A stretch of 64,000 nt of DNA. It comes from Anaerolineales bacterium (GTDB lineage Bacteria > Chloroflexota > Anaerolineae > Anaerolineales > Villigracilaceae). This document shows positions 59,087-64,000 of the stretch, piece by piece. The number at the start of each line of letters is the position of its first letter. Positions within the stretch are counted from its first letter, which is position 1. The notes under the pieces are model-generated. The model ran no database searches. It saw only the letters and a program-made list of their open reading frames with translations, and was not told the DNA's origin. The stretch spans positions 1,984,001-2,048,000 of the forward strand of contig JABTTV010000001.1 of assembly GCA_015075725.1 (NCBI GenBank), written 5' to 3'. The position numbers were made by a program, and so were the translations under genes.

Positions 59087-59483
59087 TCGAGTTCTTCGGC
59101 TTTTTCCGCGGGTGTCACTCTGTTCACCTGGTTGAACATCTTTGAGCCATTCTTCGATCCGCAAAAACCGGGGACGGCAGTCGGTTTGCCCTGAAAATTC
59201 GTCAGACAAGTCACGAAATTGACACATATCTCTAACAGTCCGTTAACCGCCAACCTGCTATAATACCCATGCCACTACACGACGGCGCAGGATGCCTGAC
59301 ACATGAAACTCTGCATGTGACACCCCGGAAAGGCAGGTACACTATCATGGTCATTTCCAACTTTTCCCCCATCAACTTCTAAAACCCAGCCGCGGTCTTT
59401 TTTGTTTCGCGCGCCTTTATATTCCTTTCTTTCGATTTAACGTGCCACTTGATACCTGGCACTTGAAACCTGGCATTTTAACC
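59087..59483 (+). other. Gene-free stretch with promoter and structured RNA candidate
   Basis: No convincing gene. An extended -10 box TGCTATAAT is at 59256-59264, so a transcript would start near 59271. It contains a perfect 6-bp hairpin CACATG-loop-CATGTG within an outer TGCCT/AGGCA pairing (about 59293-59335), then a pyrimidine-rich stretch, CCGCGG and TCTTTTTTG near 59388-59405. A 37-codon reading frame from ATG 59269 is open through this region but has no ribosome-binding site. Before the next ATG, CACTTGATACCTGGCACTTG and AAACCTGGCATT are word repeats. Confidence 0.55.
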
Positions 59484-61094
59484 ATGACACAACACAGAAT
59501 TACAGACGACCTCGAAGCCCTATTGGAAGTCCTCCCAACGAATATCCGTCACGCCGTTGAGAAGGCGAACAACAGCGAGAAATTGCTGGAGATCGTCATC
59601 GACCTCGGTCGCATTCCCACCGCCCGTTTTGTGGACGGCGAAATTGCTCTTCTCAACACGGAGATCAGCCGCGCCGAGATCGACCACATCACCGAGCGCA
59701 TCGGGGCGTTCGACGCCGACAACCGCGCAGGGATGGAACGCACGCTCCACCGAATCTCGGCCATTCGCAACCGGTTGGGAGTCATTGTCGGTTTAACCTG
59801 CCGTGTCGGTCGCGCCGTGTACGGCACGGTGGACATTATTCAAGACCTGATCGAATCAGGCAAGTCGGTATTGATTCTCGGCCGCCCCGGCGTGGGGAAG
59901 ACGACCCTCCTTCGCGAAGCCGCCCGAATCCTTGCTGAAACCAAGCGCGTTGTCATTGTGGATACATCCAACGAGATCGGCGGCGATGGCGATGTGCCGC
60001 ATCCTGCCGTGGGCAGGGCGCGCCGCATGCAGGTACGCGAGCCGATGCTTCAGCACGAGGTGATGATCGAAGCCGTGGAAAATCACAACCCCGAAGTCAT
60101 CGTCATCGATGAGATCGGGCGCGAACTCGAAGCGCTTGCCGCGCGCACCATCGCAGAACGCGGTGTGCAACTGATCGGCACGGCGCATGGACAGACGCTT
60201 GATAACCTTCTGCTTAACCCCACGCTCAGCGACCTTGTCGGCGGTATCGAAGCTGTGACTCTTTCGGACGAAGAAGCCCGCCGTCGCGGCACACAAAAGA
60301 CCGTGCTCGAACGCCGCGCGCCTCCCACCTTCGACCTGCTCATCGAGATCCAAACCCGCGACCGCTTCACTATTCATCAAGATATCATGACATCGGTGGA
60401 TGCGTTATTGCGCGATACGCCCATCCCGCCGGAGATTCGCACGCGCGATGAATTGGGTGAGATAAAGATCGAGAAAGCCGCACCCGCTCCAAAGTCCAGA
60501 GGTGAGGCGCCGACGAAGACCCCGCTTCGGACTCGCAGGCAGCCCTTCGATCGAACTCAGGGCAAGACTGCTTCTCAACCCGTCGAACATCCCCTTGCGC
60601 CCGCACAGGCACCGAACGTTGGCGCAAAGTTGCAGACCATCCGCATCTTCGCGTATGGCGTGGCGCGCAATCGACTCCAACAAGCCGCGAAGCGACTCGG
60701 TGTGCCTGCGGTGGTTGTGACCGATGCTGCCGAAGCCGATGTGCTGGTGACGCTGCGGACTTACTACCGCAACCGCGAGCACACCATCATGGATGCCGAA
60801 GCACGCGGCATGCCGATCTATGTACTGCGCGCGAATTCGGTTTCGCAGACCGAGCAGTTCATCAGCGATTTGTATAACCTGACCGAACATGTGCAGCGCG
60901 ACAACATGGAAGACATCCGCGATCAGGCAAAGCAAGCCATCAGCGCGGTCTTGAACGGCGAGCGCTTCGTTGACCTGCCGCCGGGACCTTCGCTTGTGCG
61001 CCGCTTGCAACACGAAATGGCGCGTGACGCCGAGTTGGTTTCTCATTCATACGGCAAGGAACCGAGAAGGCATGTGAGGATTTTTAGGGAATAG
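59484..61094 (+). CDS. AAA ATPase with R3H domain (SpoIIIAA/Ycf45-like)
   Basis: A 536-residue cytoplasmic protein. The N-terminal ATPase has Walker [21 protein letters not shown] and Walker [21 protein letters not shown], with [20 protein letters not shown]. It resembles the SpoIIIAA/Ycf45 group of PilT-like ATPases. A linker (about residues 325-380, with the repeat PFDRTQGKT) leads to a C-terminal domain ending [20 protein letters not shown] then [19 protein letters not shown], the R3H single-stranded nucleic-acid-binding motif. Start ATG 59484; the frame from 59442 is upstream repeat. A terminator and tmk follow. Confidence 0.9.
   Translation: MTQHRITDDLEALLEVLPTNIRHAVEKANNSEKLLEIVIDLGRIPTARFVDGEIALLNTEISRAEIDHITERIGAFDADNRAGMERTLHRISAIRNRLGVIVGLTCRVGRAVYGTVDIIQDLIESGKSVLILGRPGVGKTTLLREAARILAETKRVVIVDTSNEIGGDGDVPHPAVGRARRMQVREPMLQHEVMIEAVENHNPEVIVIDEIGRELEALAARTIAERGVQLIGTAHGQTLDNLLLNPTLSDLVGGIEAVTLSDEEARRRGTQKTVLERRAPPTFDLLIEIQTRDRFTIHQDIMTSVDALLRDTPIPPEIRTRDELGEIKIEKAAPAPKSRGEAPTKTPLRTRRQPFDRTQGKTASQPVEHPLAPAQAPNVGAKLQTIRIFAYGVARNRLQQAAKRLGVPAVVVTDAAEADVLVTLRTYYRNREHTIMDAEARGMPIYVLRANSVSQTEQFISDLYNLTEHVQRDNMEDIRDQAKQAISAVLNGERFVDLPPGPSLVRRLQHEMARDAELVSHSYGKEPRRHVRIFRE
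60542..60563. repeat. Palindromic repeat in frame in the R3H ATPase linker
   Basis: GCCCTTCGATCGAACTCAGG plus GC: GCCCT/AGGGC ends around a TTCGATCGAA centre, encoding PFDRTQG. It resembles a common intergenic GCCCTTCGACAAGCTCAGG-type repeat. Confidence 0.65.
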
Positions 61095-61103
61095 GATATG
61101 GTG

Positions 61104-61139
61104 AATAGGGAGCAAGAACGTCCTGCTCCCTATTTTTTG
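61104..61139 (+). terminator. Terminator between the R3H ATPase and tmk
   Basis: Perfect 11-bp stem AATAGGGAGCA (61104-61114) with TGCTCCCTATT (61124-61134), 9-nt loop, then TTTTTG. Confidence 0.93.
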
Positions 61140-61182
61140 TTACGATTCCCAAACCTATTCACTATTCCCTTTTCACTACACT

Positions 61183-61800
61183 ATGTTCATCACCCTTGAA
61201 GGACCCGAAGGCTCGGGCAAAACTTCCCATATTCCCCATCTCGTGGAATTTCTGCGCGAAAAGGGTTATGTTGTCTTCCCCACCCGCGAACCCGGCGGGA
61301 CGTCCATAAGCGAACAGATCCGCGACGTGTTGCACGATTTGAAGAACGCGGAGATGCACCCGCGCACCGAGACCCTGCTCTATCAAGCCGCTCGCGCCCA
61401 GATCGTGGAGCAGGTTATCAAGCCGCGCCTCGCCGATGGGGAGGTTGTCATTTCAGATCGTTATTACGATTCCACGATCGCCTATCAAGGCTACGGTCAC
61501 CAGCAAAATTTGGATGACATCCGCGCATTGGTCAAATATGCGACTGGCGGTTTGACCCCGGATCTGACGGTCTTACTCGATTTGGATGTGGAAGTGGGAC
61601 TGAAACGCAAAACACAAAACGCGATGGAGTGGAATCGGCTCGACGCGTACACGGTGGAATTTCATAAGCGTGTCCGCGCAGGTTATTTGGAGATGGTCAA
61701 GTCCGAACCGAAGCGTTGGGTGGTGGTGGACGCGGGGCAGGCATGGGAGTCCGTACAGGCGGAGTTGCGAAAAGTGATTTTGGGGAAATTGGGGAAATGA
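61183..61800 (+). CDS. tmk: Thymidylate kinase
   Basis: Phosphorylates dTMP to dTDP. MFITLEGPEGSGKTSHIPHL is the P-loop, YVVFPTREPGGTSISEQIRD is the dTMP-binding DRE/PGGT region, and VVISDRYYDSTIAYQGYGHQ holds the DRY motif. 205 residues. The start follows word repeats (CTATTCACTATTCCC) with no clear ribosome-binding site; ATG 61183 is the only fitting start. Confidence 0.96.
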   Translation: MFITLEGPEGSGKTSHIPHLVEFLREKGYVVFPTREPGGTSISEQIRDVLHDLKNAEMHPRTETLLYQAARAQIVEQVIKPRLADGEVVISDRYYDSTIAYQGYGHQQNLDDIRALVKYATGGLTPDLTVLLDLDVEVGLKRKTQNAMEWNRLDAYTVEFHKRVRAGYLEMVKSEPKRWVVVDAGQAWESVQAELRKVILGKLGK

Positions 61801-61803
61801 CGG

Positions 61804-61831
61804 TGTAGGGGCGGGGTCACCCCGCGTCTAC
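61804..61831. repeat. GC-rich palindrome after tmk
   Basis: GTAGGGGCGGGGT and CACCCCGCGTCTAC form an imperfect inverted repeat without a T tract. Confidence 0.6.
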
Positions 61832-61851
61832 TTGTTTGATACAATCCCATC

Positions 61852-62523
61852 ATGCCATCCAACCTCCATCTTTTTTCATCCCCCGGCGAGCGAGACATTC
61901 GCTATATCGTCGATGCCTGCCGCCCATATTGTGAAGGCAAAGATGACCCGGTCATTGCCTTCATGCCTCTTGCTTTTCTTGACGGTGAAAAATGGCTAGA
62001 TTACACCAAACAGCAATTCAAAGGTATTGCCAGTATTGAGACGGTCAACACCGAGTTGATGTCACCCAAAGAGATCGAAGCTATTTTGCGCGAATGCGTT
62101 GTGACGTATATTTCTGGCGGGAATACATTTTTGCTTAATCATTGCCTGCACAATAGCGGTATCATGCCGTTTCTAAAGAAGAAAGTGCAAGCCGGGCTGC
62201 CAGTGGTGGGTTTTAGCGCGGGTGCTGTGTTGTGCGGACCGAATATTTTGACCTCTTCCGATATGAATTCAGTGCAAACGCCTCACTTTGACGGGTTGAA
62301 TGCCACCCCATTCAATTTCTTCGCGCATTATGGAGAATCCCAGCATGATGATTGGTTGAGCGATTATCACGTCTTTCACGATAACCCGGTCATCATGCTG
62401 TGCGATGGGGCGTACGTCAAAACTGAAAAAGGCAAGGCCAGCCTCGTCCGTGGGGAGGCGTATATATTAAGAAAAGATTCAGAAAAAGGAAGATTAGTCG
62501 AAGGTCAAATCATTCCGTTATAG
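61852..62523 (+). CDS. S51 peptidase, dipeptidase E-like
   Basis: A 223-residue protein. HLFSSPGERDIRYIVDACRP is the N-terminus, ECVVTYISGGNTFLLNHCL matches the family YxGGGN-type motif, and the nucleophile serine is in LPVVGFSAGAVLCGPNIL. The His region is NFFAHYGESQHDDWL. It is related to aspartyl dipeptidase PepE rather than to cyanophycinase. It may cleave Asp-X dipeptides. A first S51 enzyme lies at 8479. The short gap to the next gene (9 bases) suggests an operon with the ClbS-like gene and map. Confidence 0.82.
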   Translation: MPSNLHLFSSPGERDIRYIVDACRPYCEGKDDPVIAFMPLAFLDGEKWLDYTKQQFKGIASIETVNTELMSPKEIEAILRECVVTYISGGNTFLLNHCLHNSGIMPFLKKKVQAGLPVVGFSAGAVLCGPNILTSSDMNSVQTPHFDGLNATPFNFFAHYGESQHDDWLSDYHVFHDNPVIMLCDGAYVKTEKGKASLVRGEAYILRKDSEKGRLVEGQIIPL

Positions 62524-62532
62524 GAGAACAGC

Positions 62533-63030
62533 ATGACCGAACAATGGATGCCCGGTACCAAAGAAGAATTAATGTCTGCCATTGAACGAGAGTGGGGGGC
62601 ATTGAACGCACTAGCTGACTCATTAACAGATGAGCAAATGACCGCACCCGATGAAGGCGGCTGGACTCCCAAAGATAACCTTGCCCACCTCACGGAATGG
62701 ATGAATATCTTGATGGGCTATCACATGGACAATCGCCCATATTATGAGGTCGTCGGCGTATCGCAGACAGAACTGCCCGAGTGGAGTGTGGAGGCGGTCA
62801 ATCCGATTTTGTTCAAGCGCAATCGAAACCGTCCGCGCGGTGAGGTGATGGATCATTTGAACCGTGTTTATGGTCTGCTCATTGCCAAACTTGAAAAGAC
62901 CCCGTTCGAGGATTTGCTTAAACCCCGCCGTCCCGACAATCCAGATCCGCTCCTGATTTGGGTCCTGGGCGACACCACCGAACATTTTCAGGAACACCGC
63001 GAGACCATCGAAAAAGGAATCAAGAAATAA
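62533..63030 (+). CDS. ClbS/DfsB family DinB-like four-helix protein
   Basis: A 165-residue protein. TKEELMSAIEREWGALNALA, MTAPDEGGWTPKDNLAHLTE, WMNILMGYHMDN and VLGDTTEHFQEHRETIEKGI match the ClbS/DfsB/IrdB group, with the conserved KDxLAHLxxW and THxHyxEHxxxI patterns (here TTEHFQEH). Known members include a colibactin self-protection protein; most are uncharacterised. GGAGAACAGC precedes the ATG. The stop is adjacent to the map start. Confidence 0.87.
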   Translation: MTEQWMPGTKEELMSAIEREWGALNALADSLTDEQMTAPDEGGWTPKDNLAHLTEWMNILMGYHMDNRPYYEVVGVSQTELPEWSVEAVNPILFKRNRNRPRGEVMDHLNRVYGLLIAKLEKTPFEDLLKPRRPDNPDPLLIWVLGDTTEHFQEHRETIEKGIKK

Positions 63031-63777
63031 ATGACGGCCAACGACGAACGGGATGTCAACGGACTCAAAGCCGCGGGCAGGGTTTGCGCCCAAGCAATGA
63101 AGTTGATGATGGACAACGCCAGACCCGGCGTGATGACCCTCGAACTTGACCAGATCGGCGAAGACTTCCTGAAAAAAGAAGGCGCCGCATCTGCACCGCG
63201 CGCGATGTATAACTTCCCCGGCGGGACGTGCATCAGTATCTCGCCTGTCATCGCCCACGGCATTCCCGGCGATCACATCTTGCAGGATGGCGAACTCATC
63301 AACATCGATGTTTCCGCTGAGTTGGGTGGTTACTACGGCGATACGGGCGCTTCGATGGTGGTTGGAAAATCCAACCCGGAATACGATCAATTATTGGCGA
63401 CCGCCAAAACCACATTGGATAAGGTCTTGACGGTCGTCCGCGCTGGCAAACCCCTTAACCTCATCGGCAAGACGGTACAGGAGGAAGCCGCAAAGCATGG
63501 CTACAATCCAATCTTCGATTTGACCGGCCATGGGATTGGGCGGCAGCTCCACGAGAAGCCTGCCTCCATCTATAACTTTCACAAACCCGATGACCGCCGC
63601 ATCATGGACAATGGACTGGTCCTGGCCATCGAGCCTTTTCTTACCGCCGGGCGGGGACATGTCGTCGAAAAACCGGATGGCTGGTCTTTGAAGACGGTGG
63701 ATAACACCATCGCAGTCCAGTTCGAACACACGGTCATCGTCACAAGGGGCGAACCGATCATTTTGACAGTGCCGTAA
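63031..63777 (+). CDS. map: Methionine aminopeptidase, type I
   Basis: Removes the N-terminal methionine from new proteins. 248 residues. Metal and active-site residues are in ISPVIAHGIPGDHILQDGEL (His), NIDVSAELGGYYGDTGASMV (two Asp), PIFDLTGHGIGRQLHEKP (His), LVLAIEPFLTAGRGHV (Glu) and AVQFEHTVIVTRGEPI (Glu). The start ATG 63031 directly follows the previous stop codon, so translation is probably coupled. Confidence 0.96.
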   Translation: MTANDERDVNGLKAAGRVCAQAMKLMMDNARPGVMTLELDQIGEDFLKKEGAASAPRAMYNFPGGTCISISPVIAHGIPGDHILQDGELINIDVSAELGGYYGDTGASMVVGKSNPEYDQLLATAKTTLDKVLTVVRAGKPLNLIGKTVQEEAAKHGYNPIFDLTGHGIGRQLHEKPASIYNFHKPDDRRIMDNGLVLAIEPFLTAGRGHVVEKPDGWSLKTVDNTIAVQFEHTVIVTRGEPIILTVP

Positions 63778-63791
63778 ATCTAAAATCTGTC

Positions 63792-64000
63792 TTATTCCTC
63801 CTTCATCCAGCGCTTTACGGCCTCGTGCGGGTGGTTGTAATTTCGCATGGCTTCCAATAGCATGAGTGGATCGGTTTCGAGAGAAATGGCGCGACGGTGT
63901 TCTTCGAAAACGAATCCTTCCGCCACTGCATGGTCGATGGCGGCGATCAGGGGAGCGTAGTAATTATTCGTGTTGAGCAAACCAACCGGCTTTTCATGCT
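63792..64000 (-). CDS. LOG family protein (TIGR00730), C-terminal part, 5' end outside window
   Basis: The minus-strand frame is open to the window edge and reads [20 protein letters not shown], then [18 protein letters not shown] and an irregular end [17 protein letters not shown].NxYYxPLxxxIDxAVxEGFxxxxHR is the C-terminus of LOG-type lysine-decarboxylase-like proteins, which release free cytokinin-like bases from nucleotide monophosphates (phosphoribohydrolases). The last 69 residues are visible. It converges with map with 14 bases between. Confidence 0.85.
   Translation of the reverse strand, partial: HEKPVGLLNTNNYYAPLIAAIDHAVAEGFVFEEHRRAISLETDPLMLLEAMRNYNHPHEAVKRWMKEE

Noticed and set aside
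59269..59382. Small ORF of 37 codons after the extended -10 promoter
   Set aside because: Its ATG would be at or before the expected transcription start and there is no ribosome-binding site; an RNA element explains the region better.

Overview
The window looks like a chromosomal segment of an uncultured or little-studied Chloroflexota bacterium, most likely class Anaerolineae. This is an inference from the combined picture: moderately GC-rich codon use, a one-piece alpha-beta glycyl-tRNA synthetase, a 14-gene nuoA-N cluster, several GT87-type membrane glycosyltransferases, lipoprotein solute-binding proteins, and many short palindromic or word-like repeats next to and even inside genes. No rRNA gene is present to settle it, and no phage, IS transposase or CRISPR array was seen.

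Layout. 1-2200: 3' end of lysS, then kynU (kynureninase) with an in-frame repeat. 2200-3870: an island in which two toxin-antitoxin modules (DUF433/DUF5615 and hicBA) alternate with three decayed copies of the 5' end of a TIR-domain gene. 3860-5280: divergent NmrA-like reductase and MarR regulator around a large inverted repeat. 5457-8432: fused glyQS. 8479-14069, minus strand: FadR/GntR-type regulator, dipeptide-type ABC binding protein and two permeases (no ATPase genes), then a cyanophycinase-like S51 peptidase. 14165-14455: a decayed second copy of the glyS 3' end. 14587-18502: small secreted protein, dnaG and rpoD. 18627-33400: complete complex I operon nuoABCDEFGHIJKLMN. 33407-34079: consensus promoter, half-tRNA, tRNA-Lys(CTT), HNH protein.

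34182-37883, minus strand: an overlapping operon of a multi-pass membrane protein, a vWA-like/FHA membrane protein and a PP2C phosphatase, which looks like a phosphothreonine signalling unit without a kinase in view. 38050-50547 is a mixed region: class V aminotransferase, two DinB-fold or membrane proteins, GT-C/GT87 enzymes, YwbE, a lipoprotein, a trimethylamine-dehydrogenase-like flavoprotein, a SulP-STAS-cNMP fusion and an SDR protein.

50550-58547 is a cobalamin locus. A cobalamin riboswitch with a readable expression platform precedes btuF, btuC, btuD (with an extra C-terminal domain), a DUF71/COG2102 ATP pyrophosphatase, cobO, cobT, cobS, cobC and cobU. There are no corrin-ring synthesis genes, so together these genes import corrinoids, adenosylate them and rebuild the nucleotide loop, which is a salvage lifestyle for B12. 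58556-64000 holds GNAT, a promoter with an unexplained structured RNA candidate, an AAA/R3H ATPase, tmk, a second S51 peptidase, a ClbS/DinB-fold protein, map and the 3' part of a LOG-family gene.

The most unusual points are the TIR/toxin-antitoxin mosaic, the glyS remnant, the intergenic-type repeats inserted in frame in essential genes (glyS, nuoL, kynU, the R3H ATPase), the DUF71 enzyme in the B12 operon, and the unexplained leader at 59265-59410. All functional calls are from reading motifs; no database search was run.
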